Origin: Euglena gracilis
Taxonomy: Eukaryota > Euglenida > Euglenophyceae > Euglenales
Length of the DNA stretch: 64,000 nt
Assembly (NCBI GenBank): GCA_039621445.1
Contig: CP154956.1
Location: 31,068,667 to 31,132,666 of the forward strand
Direction of reading: 5' to 3'
A program made the translations under genes and the position numbers. A model generated the notes under the pieces. That model was not told where the DNA came from. It saw nothing but the letters and a program-made list of their open reading frames with translations, and did not search any database. Of the stretch, positions 20,529 through 56,117 are shown piece by piece; the stretch's first letter is position 1; each line of letters begins with the position of its first letter.

Positions 20529-21561
20529 AGACTGGGGGGGGGGGTAGTGGGTAGTCGGACGACTACCCAATTGGTCGGCCGACTAGGCCTGGTCGGTAGC
20601 TAGTCGGCGAGACAGGGGGGGGGGGGTAGTGGGTAGTCGGCCGACTAGTCGGCCGACTACCCACTCTGATGTACTAACGGGTCCAAACCGCCGACTTTTA
20701 AGCCCCCCCCCCCCCATGAAGAAAATCCAATGGAAACTAGTCGGTGGCTAATCGGCGGTCATAAAAATGGTCTGTGGCGGGCCCAAATCACCCGGAAATG
20801 GTCCGGATGGGTCCAAATAAGTGTCTTACGCCTAAATGAACACCCCCAGATGGAAATCTTTGGTCGGTGGGGGGTCGGTGGACCCTTGATGGGGGTCCTG
20901 AGGGGTGAAAAAAAACAATGATGAAACAGGGATTACATGAAAATCCTTTAGAAATGCAAGCATTCTGCATCACGAGAGGCAGAAAACTCCCCCCTCCACC
21001 CCCATCAGAGCCTCAAATAACAAAATCCCTTCTGTGTTGGCAACATACTCGGGGGCTAAGTCGCTTTTGTGGCTCACTTTGGCATAGGCGGGGGGGGGGG
21101 GCTCCCCCGCACCCCCCCCCCTCAAATACCAAAATCCCTTCTATCCCTTCTATGTTGGCAATAGACTTGGAGGGATAAAACCATTTTTTTGTGCAAATTT
21201 TGACTTATATTGAAAATCCAATGGGGAGAGGTGTTCTTTTGTCAAAAGTGGCCCAAAATGGACATTTTCCCCCCAATTTTTTGCATATTCACCCCCGATT
21301 GGGGGGTTCTGGAGGCATTTGGGTGGGTTTTGACTGGTGTTGAGGTGATTTAGACAAAAGTTTTTTTCCCAGGGGAGGGGCTTAAAAGTCGGCGGTTTTG
21401 ACCCGTTAGTACATTAGAGTGGGTAGTCGGCCGACCAGTCGGCCGACTACCCAATTGGTCCGCCGACTAGTCGGCCGACCAATTAGTCGGCCGACTAGTC
21501 GGCCGACCAATTGGGTAGTCGGACGACTAGTCGGCCGACTACCCACTACCCCCCCCAGTCT
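20529..21561. mobile_element. Fold-back element with long terminal inverted repeats
   Basis: The left end starts AGACTGGGGG and TAGTGGGTAGTCGG; the right end closes with the inverse, CCGACTACCCACTA then CCCCAGTCT. Each arm is a chain of GTAGTCGGCCGAC-type palindromes about 160-190 bp long. The inner ends match too: GTACTAACGGGTCCAAACCG and CCGACTTTTAAGCCCC on the left are mirrored at 21374-21413 on the right. The roughly 0.7-kb interior has no transposase-like ORF. No clear target duplication was seen. It is best described as a non-autonomous fold-back or MITE-like element. Confidence 0.7.
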
Positions 21562-22337
21562 ACCGTTTGGTACTGTCGACCCCCCAGGAAAACAAACCGG
21601 CCAATTTTTTTTGGGAGGCGCCAAGGAGTGCTCAAAATCGAATTTTCAAGTAATTTTCTTTTAACAATCGACAAAAACATATAAACAAATATATATGTTT
21701 TCCTGTGCAAAGCGCCAGAGAAGAAAAAAATCGGAACCCTCTGGAACCAAACAAATTTTTTTTGGTCCCAGAGAGGTTCCGGAACCCCCCCACAGCCCAG
21801 AGGGGGGGGGTGGTGTGGATCCCCCCTCCCCTCCCCCTGTGCAAAACCAGCGCTCACTTAATACCCTGCCCCCACCAACCCTGACCCACAACTCCTGGGC
21901 AGGTCAATGGCAGGAGAGCAAAGCTACAATGCTACAGAGAGAGCCTTCGCCACGGCGCGGCAGTCCAACACTGGATGGCCTCCCCGGGGGTGTGGTTGGG
22001 CTCGACTGAAAACGCAGAAAAGAACATGAAAAAAGTTCGGAAAACACAAATAAAACTCAATTTAAAACAATTCTGGAGCGAATCAAAAACACTTTTTTTT
22101 TTAAAAAAAAACCTCAATTTTGCCTGCTTCAAAATCGTTGGGGGTTGCTCAACAGAAACAACAAAGCAACAGAAATTCCTTGTGTCCAAAAAATTGGACA
22201 CAAAGAAAATGCTGTTTCACAATCAAAATATCTCACAGCCGACCTCATATACCAGGAGCACGCCAGAAACACGCCGGCCAAAAGCGCAAAACTGTGCAGT
22301 GGCGGCCCCGCCCCTGGAAAAAAAAGGCCCCCTTCAC

Positions 22338-22389
22338 GGCTGCCAGCCATCGCCCTGCCGCTCGGGGCCAGTGTGCAGTGTCGGGTGTC
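22338..22389 (-). CDS. Possible small exon
   Basis: The acceptor GTTTGTCCCCCAG|GAC and the donor GGCAGCC|gtgaag enclose 52 bp (phase 0 in, 1 out) reading DTRHCTLAPSGRAMAGS. The phase would accept the exon at 22809-22976 as its upstream partner. Weak evidence; nothing recognised. Confidence 0.25.
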
Positions 22390-22808
22390 CTGGGGGACAA
22401 ACGCAGGAGGATGGAAGGGCGGAGACAGCCAACGGACAGCGACACTGCTGGCGTGGGCAGCGGCTGTTGCTGGGCACAGGCCCATCCCAGTTCTCTTCAC
22501 ACACCAGCCTCCGATGCGTCATGCACCTTCCAGGACCAAAAGAGCCAATGCCACACTTTCACGCGGTAACCCTGGGGGTGGCAGCCAACCCGGAGGGGGG
22601 CTGCCTGGTTGCGGTCCAAAAAAAAGTGCCCCAAATGGGGTTTTCTGGGCATCTGGAAGTGCCGTGGCAGAGTGCCCAGGCGCAGTGTTGGCCACATACC
22701 CCCCCCCCCTCCTGGGTCTGATCTTGGTGCCTTGGAGGGCCTGTCCAGGCAGCCCCCCCCCCTTGGGGTGGGGTCGGCCTCGCCTCAAAATTCAGCCCGG
22801 TGGCCAAC

Positions 22809-22976
22809 CCTTCCCACCGAGGCTGGGGCGATCGCCTCCAGTCCATGCCCCAGCAGGGCCGCCGACAGCCATGCAGCGGGGTTGGAGGGACGCGGGGCAG
22901 ACATGCGTAGGGTCCGCCCCGCGCCCCGCCGCCACGACACATACATGGGCCAGAAGAGGGACCACTGGCCGGCCCC
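22809..22976 (-). CDS. Possible 56-codon exon of an unidentified gene
   Basis: The acceptor CGCCCCATGCCAG|GGG and a GGAAGG|gttggc donor enclose exactly 56 codons, phase 0/0, with G/C-ending codons. The peptide begins GAGQWSLFWPMYVSWRRG and continues RTLRMSAPRP and LSAALLGHGLEAIAPASVG. The aromatic opening and amphipathic end look like a folded protein. The plus-strand frames here are Pro/Arg-rich and less convincing. Upstream it could join the candidate first exon at 24561-24614 (phase 0). Confidence 0.4.
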
Positions 22977-23279
22977 CTGGCATGGGGCGGAGGGCGCCTG
23001 CCCCCCCCCCCCTCCCCCCGGCCATGACCCGCCAAGGTTCCAGAAAAGTGGCGTTGCCATGGGGTGTCCACAACACGCCATTTCAAAAAAAACAACAACA
23101 ACTGTCCTTTCAAAAGAAGCTAGATAGTGATCTGGAAAAGTTAGGTTGACACAGGGGTGTCAACGACACAGTGTGTCTCGGCCGGGGGGGGAGTGGCGCT
23201 CGTGTGCCGTATATTGTACATTGCATAGCGATCACTTGTGCAGTCCCCTCCCCCTCTTCCGACTCTGCAATTTCGCTGG

Positions 23280-24420
23280 GGTCCAAAAATCGGTCAAAAA
23301 ATCAATTTTTCGAAAATGTCTCGAGAAAACGTACTTTATTTCCAGAAATGTCGGTCTGACGAAATGTACCCCTGGAGGCCCTCTATCACCCCCCCGTTCG
23401 CCGTTTTGGCTGCCGACACGCCTGGCCCGTGTGCCGGCGCACTTTTGCAGCCCAAAACAGCCATTTTGGGGTGTTTTTGGGGCCGTTTTTTTAGCCAAAA
23501 AATGGTTTTTCCAAAGTATCTCAACAATGAAGCAAGATCAAAGAAAACGTCCGCAGAGGAAAAATGAAGCCCTTGGAATGCCCTAACCAACCGTGGTTTA
23601 CTTTCCCCCCAACTCTTCATGTGGCCCGAGTTACGGCCCATTTCTGGCCCATTTCTGGGGCCATTTTGGGCTGTTTTCGGGGTCAAAAAATCGATGTTTC
23701 CAAAATATCTTGAAAATGAAACAAAATCAAAGGAAATGTCCGGAGACCTAAATTGAAGCCCTTGAAACGCCCTATCTAACAGTATTTTGATTTCCCCGCA
23801 ATTCCCCGCCCAGCCCGGGTTATGGCCATTTTTTTTGGCCGATTTTGGCGATTTTGTACAGTTTTGGCCTGTTTTGACTCGCCGTTTTCGGTCATTTTGA
23901 TAAAAAAAGCTGAAAAAATCGAATTTTTTTTGCCCAAAACGATGTTTTTTGGCCTCCCGGACCTGGAGAACCTGTTTTTGAGCCGAAAATGAGCGGTTTT
24001 CGACCCCCCCCGGCGCCTTGTTTTTGGCCCCAAACCCATTGACTTTGGGTCAAAACCGGGTCAAAAAAGTCGAAAAAAATCCAAAACATTTTTTTTTTGC
24101 CCGGATGCATGCTTTTTTGGCCTCCCGGACCCGGAAAAACTGTTTTTGAAAATGAGCGTTTTTTTTGACCAGAAACCCATGGAGTTTGGGTCATTTCCAG
24201 ATGAAAAAAATCGAAAAAAATCCAACAAAAGGGGGGGTATGGGGGCTTAACATTTCAGAAATTGTTTTTAACTGATAATTACTGTAAATTGCAGGTGTGT
24301 AATTTGTAAATCACGCGAAATTTGCAATGCTGGTCTTTTCGGCCTTCCATTACGTGCGAATCCATTAAGAGCTCAGCACCATTCAAACCTGGTTTACAGG
24401 AAAGCCTGATTTAAAATTAA
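23280..24420 (+). repeat. Left arm of a long inverted repeat
   Basis: This roughly 1.1-kb segment matches the reverse complement of 28250-29340. Shared landmarks in order are TGGAGGCCCTCTATCACCCC, GCACTTTTGCAGCCCAAAA, TTGAAGCCCTTGAAACGCCC, GGCCTCCCGGACC, and TGCTGAGCTCTTAATGG read on the opposite strand. Inside the arm three diverged subunits of about 180-200 bp are visible, each with a (T/C)CAAA(A/G)TATCT(C/T) start. Confidence 0.9.
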
Positions 24421-24560
24421 CTTTTATTTACAGAAAAAAGCCAAAATCCACGGGGGTTTAACCGAATTGGTGGAGTGGTTGGGGTCCCCCCCCATCCAGC
24501 TCGTCGGAAGGACCCCACTGGCATCCCCTTGTCCCGGGCCCCACAGCCCCACATCCCCAC

Positions 24561-24614
24561 CCGGCCACCAGGGCCGGGGGCTGGTGGGGCCTCGGCCGGG
24601 GGGGCGCCCTCCAT
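24561..24614 (-). CDS. Possible first exon, 18 codons
   Basis: The ATG at 24614-24612 starts MEGAPPAEAPPAPGPGGR and runs into donor GGCCGG|gtgggg in phase 0. This would fit the phase-0 exon at 22976. Competing frames exist in this GC-rich patch (24480-24720), so this is only a candidate. Confidence 0.25.
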
Positions 24615-24959
24615 CGGCTCCCAAGGGCCTCGGGGAGGGTGAGGGTGAGGCAGTTGCAGGAGACATCCGGGCCGCCGAGGGGCTGGGGTGGGGGAGGCAC
24701 TGCTCACGGGTTATAGCGTTGGGAAGCCCCGAAGGTTGGGCGGGTTGGTGGTCGGCGGCCCAGACCCAGGCCCTTCTTGCCTGAGACGGGACAATGGTGA
24801 GCTACAAACACAATGTGTCCACACCACATGACCCCCTCTGCTTTTGCCCAGCATCCAGTCAGGGGTTGCTTGTATTTGGGGGTTGCTCGTAGTGAAGGGT
24901 TGCCAATATTGGGGGGGGGGGTCACATGCACACCCACCAACCTACCCGTCCAACCACTC

Positions 24960-25128
24960 AACACTCACACGGCCCCACAACACAACACAAAACAACACAA
25001 CACAAAACAACACAACACAACATAACACAACATAACACAACATAACATAGCACAGCACAGCACAGCACAACACACACACACACACACACACACACACCCA
25101 CACACACACACACACACACATGCATGCA
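24960..25128. repeat. (ACAAC)n/(ATAACAC)n/(CA)n simple sequence
   Basis: ACACAACACAAAACAAC-type pentamer units, then ATAACACAAC units, then CA dinucleotides. It is the complementary type of the GT pentamer array at 5290. Confidence 0.9.
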
Positions 25129-25189
25129 CGTGTGCGCGCGCGGGCACACACTCACGGGGGATGCTTCCACACCGCATGCACTGTGTGTT

Positions 25190-25862
25190 TCGCACCGCGT
25201 GTGGCACCGCGCGCAGCACCACGTGTGGCACCGCGTGGCACCGCGTGACAAAAATCAGGTACAACAAAAAATGACTGAATGAGAAAAAAAACACCCGCAA
25301 AAGCGCCCACCGATTACAAAATTTCACAAAAAAGGCATTTTGAGTGAATTTGGCCATTTTTTTGTGTTTTTTTTTGGCCCAAATCACCTGGTTTTGCCAC
25401 CGGATCTCACCAAATTTGTACCAATGGTCACCAAATCTGTGCAAGTGACCGGTCAAAAGCGGCCAAAAGTGGCCAAAAAGTGTATAAAAGCAGTTAGAAG
25501 TGGCCTAAAATGGCCACAAATGTGCAAAGATAGCCAAAAGCAGCTGAAAATTGGTATAAATGAAGCAAAAATGCATTCAAACAGCCAAAAATGGTCGAAA
25601 TTGCCAAATGCAGCCCAAAGTGGCCAAAAGTGGCCAAAAATGGTCCAAAATGGCCAAAAGAAGGGCCAAAATGGTCCAAAAAATTGCTGATTTGCAGGAA
25701 ACTAGGCAAAAAAGGAATGGAAATCAACTACAAATGGGGCATTGGTAGAAATTTGTGAAAATTGCACATTCGAGAACAATTCTTCTCACGCGGTGCACGT
25801 GGTGTGCCACGCGGTGCACGCGGTGTGCCACGCGGTGCACGCGGTGCGGTAGCGCCCCCACG
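25190..25862. repeat. Fold-back: CACCGCG arms around an AT-rich core
   Basis: The left arm (25190-25250) is repeated GCACCGCG(T)GTGGCACCGCG; the right arm (25788-25862) is its inverse, CACGCGGTGCACG(C/T)GGTGTGCC. The 540-bp core is AT-rich with many GGCCAAAAGTGGCC words. No coding sequence. Confidence 0.75.
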
Positions 25863-25869
25863 GACGCTC

Positions 25870-26710
25870 ACGAACACAAACACGCACACAAATATTCACA
25901 TGAGGCCTCAAGGAGGCCTGCTCTGTACATCGAGATATCAAATAGCCGGCGCTGAAGCCATGAAGCTACCCTCTGGCGAGGCATGCAAGCCGCCTGCAAC
26001 GTTTTCCACAAAGCCCAGGAATGCCCTCATTCCCAAAAATGGCCACGCTACCCCAAAGGCGCACCCCCCTCCTCAAGGCCCAGACAACCAGGCGGCCTGC
26101 GAACAACAGCAGGTGTAGAGTTCCAAGCCTCATAATTTACAACGGTTAGGGGAGGGACAGCGTTGGGGAGGCGCACACCGGCCCACCCCTCCCCGTCCCA
26201 GAAGCAACGCCGTAAGCAACGCCGTTGCGCAGCCCCCTGGCACCTCCCCCTTCACTGAACATTTGCTTAATGGGCTGTCCCAGCGCTCCCTCCCCCGATC
26301 GACCACGTTTGGAGGAGCTGGTAGAGGAGGTGGTACCCACCCACCCATCCCCACAGTTTTTTTCATTTGGCGGGGGGCTTAACCATCCGGGTAGGATTCC
26401 CCCCACCAGCCGCCAGCCATCATCACCTTTCTGTTCTTTGTGGGGGTTAGACGACATTCACTGAAGGAAGCCGCCAGCCAAAAGCATTGAGCAGCTCAGT
26501 GCGTCGCTCACAGCGATTCTTCGCTCAGTTCCGCACTTCGCTTTGCGCCTTGAATTTTCACTGGTCCACATGGCACACTTTTCACACCCGCCCCCCCCCC
26601 CCCCCGACATGATGCCACGGCTCACCCTGCGTAGTGTGCGCCAGTCGGGGCTCTACCGCGGAGGACCACCGATCACAGCCCGCGGCCGCAGTGGGCCACA
26701 GCGCTGCACT
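25870..26710. other. Downstream flank of the kinase gene, no further gene seen
   Basis: Between the fold-back and the kinase stop codon. ORFs here lack coding bias. No unambiguous polyadenylation signal is visible on the minus strand within the first 200 bp after the stop. Confidence 0.35.
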
Positions 26711-26713
26711 TGG

Positions 26714-49956
<23,243 letters not shown>

Positions 49957-50397
49957 CTGCCAGCGGGGGGCAGACGCTGGTCGAAATGGCCTCAGAAAGG
50001 CCCCCCCCCCCCTCTGGGACTTGTCCGGGGGATTGGAGAAAAGGCCCGGGGAAACAACCTTGGGGGGCCAAGCTCTTCCCCCCTCTCTTCCTCACATGCA
50101 AGCTTTCCCCCTCAAATTGGCTTCCGGCCCTAACTTGCGATGTTGGCCTCCCATTTTCAGGATTTTTTTTTGGCCTGTTTTGCGCACAGCCCACCGAAAT
50201 TCTCTGCAGCTAGCGCCGGGGGGAGCCTGCCTTTGGGTTATCGCCTCTTCTAGCTTGCCGCAGAATTTCTGCTTCTTCACCCACCCCTTCCACGACCTCT
50301 GGAAAATTGAAAATGGCAGCCAGGAATTCCTTTTGCTTAGACGGCCGGGAATGCACTTTTCTTGTTCAGTCACAAAATTCTGGCAGTTTTAGTGAAA

Positions 50398-53110
50398 ATG
50401 CGCATCCGCGCATTCCGGAAGCGGAGTGCACCTGCGCATTCTGAATGGTTTGATGCCTCTTCCAGATTGGGGGTAAACACCACAAAAATGAGCTGTTTGG
50501 ATGTTGCACGACCACAGGGACCACCCCCTTGTATACTGCTTCAACTGCGTATCATGCTGCTTACAGCTGTTTCATGACGACTGCGGTACAGTGCGTGGCT
50601 GGATACACATTCGGCACACTCTACACGACATGCGGAACACGGGCGACACAGGCCAAAATGGACCTAGGTGCGCCACCTTGTGTTCACCGATGTGTGCTGA
50701 TGGCTTCCGGGGGCAGGACCTGGTGAACCCGCGATGATCATGGGAACTCCTTGCAGCCATAGAGACACAGCCCTCCCAAGGTCAAAACAATGGGGGTATC
50801 AGGGCCGAAGAATGCGCACCTGCACATTTTTTGGAAACGAAAAAGAATGCGCAGGTGCGCATTTTTTGGAATGGACACAGGCTGTGGGAAGGGGGGAATA
50901 CACGCATGCGCATTGATGTTGAAGGACGCACTGGGTATGGCCTGTTGTTTGCCTGCCTTGAATTCGAGTTGTGCAGCGCCATGATGTGGTTTCAGGCCTG
51001 CAGAACATGGGTTTTTGGGGGGAGATGAACCAAAAGAATCATCCTTGGCAACAATGTCGCTGTACCAGACCACACCCTGAAATGCGACACCTGCAGCGGT
51101 GTGGAAAATCCTAGGTGTTCGTGTCACAACACACAGGCAACCGTGCCCCACCCGGCGGAGGTGATGGGCCGGTTGTTGCCGGTTGTCCCCAGTGCAATAA
51201 GCACTGGGGATTGTGTCTGGTTCCACACACAGCCTCGAGAGCGAAACACGCCATCCATATTCCACTCCATGGAAAATGGATGAGAAAGGGACTTCAGTGC
51301 CCGAGGGAATTCCTCAGTGACGGGCACCCCGATTCCCAACTGCGGTCAGCAGTCTTTCATGCCATGAGTGAAAAGCCGGCGAATGCGCACTTGCACAAAA
51401 AAAAGTCCTGTGCCTTTCTTTAAATCACAGCCACACTGCTGAATTTTGTACTCCCAGGTGGGCCTGCCTCCACCCAAGCTAACTCCCCCCGCCTGGCCTG
51501 GGTTTAAAACCACACGGCTGAAATGTGGACCTCCCTGCGAGGATCCAATGGTGTCCGGGGACGAGGCAGCCCTGGAGCGAAACACGGCAGAGGAGGACCA
51601 CCCCCTGTGGCCTTGTTGGCAACAAACGTCACCCACCACACAGAACCCGTTTTTATCATGTACTCAGAGTCGACGCTCCAGCACTGAAACCACACAACCC
51701 CTGGCCGCTGTGAAGGCCAAGGAACCCCATCTGCAATGGATGAAGTCAAACATGGCACATCGGGGTGAATGCGCCCCTGCGCATTCCCTTCTTCTGTCTC
51801 CCCTTGAAGCACCCTGGTGGGAGGTTGCCGCACAGGGCCATTCCAAACAACTCAGGACACAAAATGGAGGCACAGCCCAGGAGACGTCCACCCTGCTCTG
51901 GCGGCATCCACCTGTGCAATGAGATGCCTCTGAAATCGCTAACAGACCACCAGTGCACCATGGGGGTTGCCCTGCCATAATGCTGTGCCAGCACTGGGTT
52001 CAGGAGTGCGAGACACAGCTCCCCACAACACGGAGAATGCGCACATGCATGCGCACTCCCCCTCACGGAATGAGCAGGTGCGCACTTTTGTGGATGCCCA
52101 GCGCTGCTCCCCTCCTGCCCTCCTGCACATAGAATCACAGCCAGCCAGCGAAGGAATGGGCTCAAGAGTGTGCACGTGCTCATTCTTGTGCCTCATGCAA
52201 CCTCGAGAGGAGTCATTTATGTTGTTTGTCAGGGCTGTTCTGGTGGATGTAGTCTGGAGGTCCGCTCCGTAGCTTTTAAAACCAGTGACACATAGGAAAG
52301 GAGTGCAAGCCAGCCCCCCCCCCGTTCCATACCCAGCACCCCTTCCCAAACCCCATACCTAAACACAGGTGGTCGCACAGATGGTGATGTGCCGTGGCAC
52401 CTATGAGAAGGGCCCGCGGGCTGCGTGCGGCACCGGAGGGATGATATGCCTACATGTGTCAAGGAGGGGTGCAGTGCACCGTGTGGAATGGCAAACAGCA
52501 GGCATCCCGAGGAGGGTAACGAGCCCTCCCCTGCAGACACCTGGTGTTGATTTAAACACACGCACACACACACACACACACACACCCCACCACTCTCTGA
52601 AAGCAGACTACAGGCACACACCAAACTTTCGCCAACGCCCCCTCGTGCCCTGCTTCCAGCACAGGGCACAGAACCTCCTCTCCACTCTAACCGTATAGCC
52701 AACAGTGCCCCCCTTTCCACAACCACCCCCGGGCGCCACAATAACTATCCAAAACTTCAGGAAAAGGCCGGGACGGGGAGGTGAATGCGCACCTGCGCAT
52801 TCACTGGGCACCACAAAACAGGAGGGACAGCGACAGGTACAACGGCTTCACCTGACCAGGGTTCGTCCTCCTGAAACAGCGTTTTGTGTCGCACCTGCTT
52901 CGGCAGACGGGGTTTCCCCCCTGGTCAGTGGAGGTGGTAAACCGTCATTTTGAAAACGAAAAAAATTGGTATACCCAGAAAAAATCACGGGGGTCGAAGG
53001 TGCTGGTACCCATTTTGGTACCAGGGGTACCAAACTGAAACCAGCTGACGGATGCGCCGTCCCGTGAAGTGATGGGAACACAGTTGGTCAAAAAAGAATG
53101 CGCCGGTCGC
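50398..53110. repeat. Dispersed near-palindrome GAATGCGCANNTGCGCATTC
   Basis: Full or half copies occur at about 50398, 50441, 50810, 50853, 50905, 51379, 51767, 52037, 52075, 52170, 52785 and 53096 over 2.7 kb. They are not seen elsewhere in the window. The best copies are GAATGCGCACCTGCGCATTC (52785) and GAATGCGCCCCTGCGCATTC (51767). The sequence between copies is not repeated and has no coding bias. Confidence 0.75.
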
Positions 53111-53939
53111 AAAAAAAAACCACCAAAAATGAAAAGTGCATGCCCGGCCGTCTAGGTTTCGGGCAAAGGTGGTGCTTTGCTCACCATCCTGCCACCGACA
53201 ACAAGGTGACGAAGCTCGACAACGGTTCTTACAAGAGTGGTGGGCATCTCCTCGCCACCATCTGACCCCAGGACGTCCAACGTACACCACCACATTGCTA
53301 ACCCCGGCAGGTGACACTTTCCACAAACACCTTTGAACTCCCCCCCACCAACCGCCACTTCGCAAGTAGACCAGGGGTGCATCCGCCATCAGTGCACAAT
53401 GCAGGATGTGACGTTGGGGGTCTCGCCATTTGCGGGCGAGACCAGCCGCGACATGCAAAGGAGGGGGGCAGGAGGAAGGAGGTTTGAGGGGCACTGTGTG
53501 CATCCGTCCACGACCCATTTAAGAGACCTTTCCCCAAATAAAGATCCAAATAAGATTTGCGACACATTTTTTACACTTTAAATCCCCGTTTCGGGACAAA
53601 TTCTAATTCAAGGTCCCATTTCGGCTTCTTTTGGCATCCGTATGCCTTCCAGATGTGGGTCGCGCGGGGGGGGTGCATGGAATCGTGGACAGGGTTGGGC
53701 AAATTCTTCTCCGGGCCTGAAAGACCCCTCCCTGACCGCGTGCCTTTTGTGAACGTGTGGTCATTGGACCTTAGCCAGTTGGGTGCACCACTTTGATATT
53801 TACCTCCTGTGCCGAAGGACATTGCTGAGTGAACAGGAAAACAAAAGGCGAAAAGGCGAGGCGTGCTGGGCGGTGAATATCCCTGTGCCTGAGGGACGAC
53901 AGCATAACCTCTGACCAGGGCCCTCCCCCCAAGGTGGCT

Positions 53940-54310
53940 GCCCCTGCCCCGCACACACCGCGGCAAGGCGGGTCAGGTTGAGGGGGCGCTGGGGACGACG
54001 GACTGGCGGAGGGGGACGTGTGGACCAGCCATTACCCCTGTCACGGCCAGGGTAGGAGGTAGGAGGGGGGGCAGAGGGAGAGGGGGTCAGAGGGGGTGAG
54101 GGGATGTGGCGGGACGGGTCAGAGGGGCGGCTTGGACCATATAGTGTGACGGGGCGGGGGGGGGGTCGGGTCGGGGCGGGGGGGTGGAGGCTTTTTTTGG
54201 GCTGCGGCCGGGGTTGGCAGCAGGGTGGGGCTTCCAGGGGCGATGGGGGGAGGGGGGTGGCTGCCGTCGGAGGGGGGGGAGAGCAGCGGGGGTTGCCGTG
54301 GACGTTGTCC
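53940..54310 (-). CDS. Possible proline-rich exon
   Basis: A minus-strand frame is open for about 120 codons: LEAPPCCQPRPQPKKSLHP, PSRPSDPSRHIPSPPLTPSP, YPGRDRGNGWSTRPPPP, PLNLTRLAAVCAG. Its composition resembles gene B exons. No borders were fixed; the G-rich plus strand gives a competing Gly-rich frame. It could belong to an upstream exon of the kinase gene or to a separate gene. Confidence 0.25.
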
Positions 54311-54529
54311 AAGGTGTGAGGACAGGATGGAGCGCAAACGGCAGGCAGAGAGCGTCAAGAATGGGGGGGTCCAGCCCGGCCGCCTCCACAGTGGGCACCC
54401 GTCTGACACGTCTGACGTTGCTGGGGCGGCGGCGCAGGGAACGTCTTGGACACGTTTTCTTTGCTTTTGGAGGCTGCGGGAGATGCCGGCCAGAGAAAGT
54501 CACGCAGGGGGGAACATACAATTGCTTAC

Positions 54530-54865
54530 CGACCCCCGGGGGGGGGGGTCACTCCACTTTTTTAAAAACCAGTCAGTCACTCATTTTCAAAAAACCAGCC
54601 AGTCACTACCCCCCCCGGGGGGGGGGGCTCGGCCACTCAGAAAAACGGCCACTTTCCAGTCACTTTAGGCCATTTTAGACCCAAAAAAATTTTCCGGCGC
54701 CTTCGGCGCCGGGGTCACTCAAGCCACTTTTGCCCACTCCTGGCCGACCCCCCCGGGGGGGGGGGGGGAGGGGTCCGGGCCAAAAACCAGTCAGTCACTT
54801 TGAAAAAACCCGTCCCCCACCCCCCGGGGGGGGGGGGTTGGTCAGTGCTTAAACAATTGTCTGAG
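54530..54865 (+). repeat. CAGTCAGTCACT-family repeat, most complete copy
   Basis: Begins CAATTGCTTACCGACCCCC and ends GGTCAGTGCTTAAACAATTG, which are imperfect inverse copies, so the element may have short terminal inverted repeats. The interior has four CAGTCACT motifs, the TTC-loop hairpin (54693-54712) and four C/G patches. Confidence 0.8.
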
Positions 54866-54869
54866 GGGG

Positions 54870-54969
54870 AACCCCCTCACAGTGTTCGGCAACGAGGAGA
54901 GACACCAGCAATCTCTCACGTCCAGCATCTTTGTTTTTTCAAGTGTAAACATCCCAAAATATTAATTTG

Positions 54970-55033
<64 letters not shown>

Positions 55034-55540
55034 CATATTAATCCATTTAATTAATTAATAACTTAAAAATTTAATTAATAAATATATTATTTGGACATTT
55101 GAAGTCAAAGCCAAGGGGGTAAACTAATTTGGGGGAATAATATTGTTTTGGTGTTTCATCCAAGCTCAAAAAAAAGGTCCACTGGATGCATATTTATATA
55201 AACTTTTGAATTATTTGGAATTCATACTGCCTCAACTCCGTTTTGCCAAATATTTTTTTTGGTCAAAATGTGTTTTGGAGGGAAACTGATCATTATCCCC
55301 CTTGCTTGATTTCCGTGTTTGTGGAAGGAGGGGGTATACCATGTGGGGGGAATTGAGGAAAATATTATTTGGGAGGGGGATATACCTCTTACTAGGAGGC
55401 TACGAGGTTACTGGTATTTTGTTCACTGTGACGAGGCTTCATTGATGACGGCATCACGATCCCAACCACCATCTTATCACACATGTATTTTGACGGTGTG
55501 TGGCAATGGGCGTCTAAATAAATAGCATCACATCCCAAAA
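54870..55540. other. AT-rich stretch with (AT)n tract, no gene seen
   Basis: ATATAT tracts at 54970-55040 and AATTAATTAA repeats up to 55090. The rest is AT-rich without coding bias. Confidence 0.5.
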
Positions 55541-55859
55541 TGTCACACCCATGGTCCAATGACCCCATCGCCCCCCCCCTCCTTCATTGCTGTGTACATC
55601 GAAGGGACGATGTGCCTTCCTGCAAGGACCAAGGCCAACCCATCCACCCACCCACCAATTTCTGGCCTTACCCCCCCTCTTGGGGTTGGTTGGTTTCCCT
55701 CCAACCCACCCACCCAGAACCCTGTACCAGAAGGTTCAAAACCACACAGTCCCCCCCCCAACTCTCCCCAACTGGGCTGTCTTACCCGTCAAGCTGCCCC
55801 AACCCCCCACTCACCCTGGACAACCTTCCCCCGGCCCACTGGGGTCCGATGGTCACCAG

Positions 55860-56060
55860 GTGCGGCGGTTGCCCAGCAGCCCAGCACCGCCTGACCCCGG
55901 CACCGTCTGACCCCAGCACTGCCCCCCCCCCCCAGCACCCACCCCCGGCACCGCCTGACCCCGGCACCGTCTGTCCCCAGCACTGCCCCCCCCCCTCCCC
56001 CGGCACCCACCCCCGGCACTGACTGACCCCGGCACCGCCTGACCCCGGCATTGCATGACC
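55860..56060. repeat. GC-rich minisatellite (CACCGCCTGACCCCGG)n
   Basis: Units of CACCG(C/T)CTGACCCC(G/A)G with CCCAGCACTG variants and intervening C runs, about ten copies. Gly/Val-rich ORFs on the minus strand are repeat translation. Confidence 0.85.
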
Positions 56061-56117
56061 CCAGCACCGCCCGCCTCGGAGGCGCCCCCCTGCCCGCCCC
56101 CGCTATCCCAAGGGGAC

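Noticed and set aside
21975-23149. Plus-strand ORFs of 248 and 334 codons
   Set aside because: They lack G/C third-position bias in the first half and overlap, antisense, the better-supported exon at 22809-22976; no domain seen.
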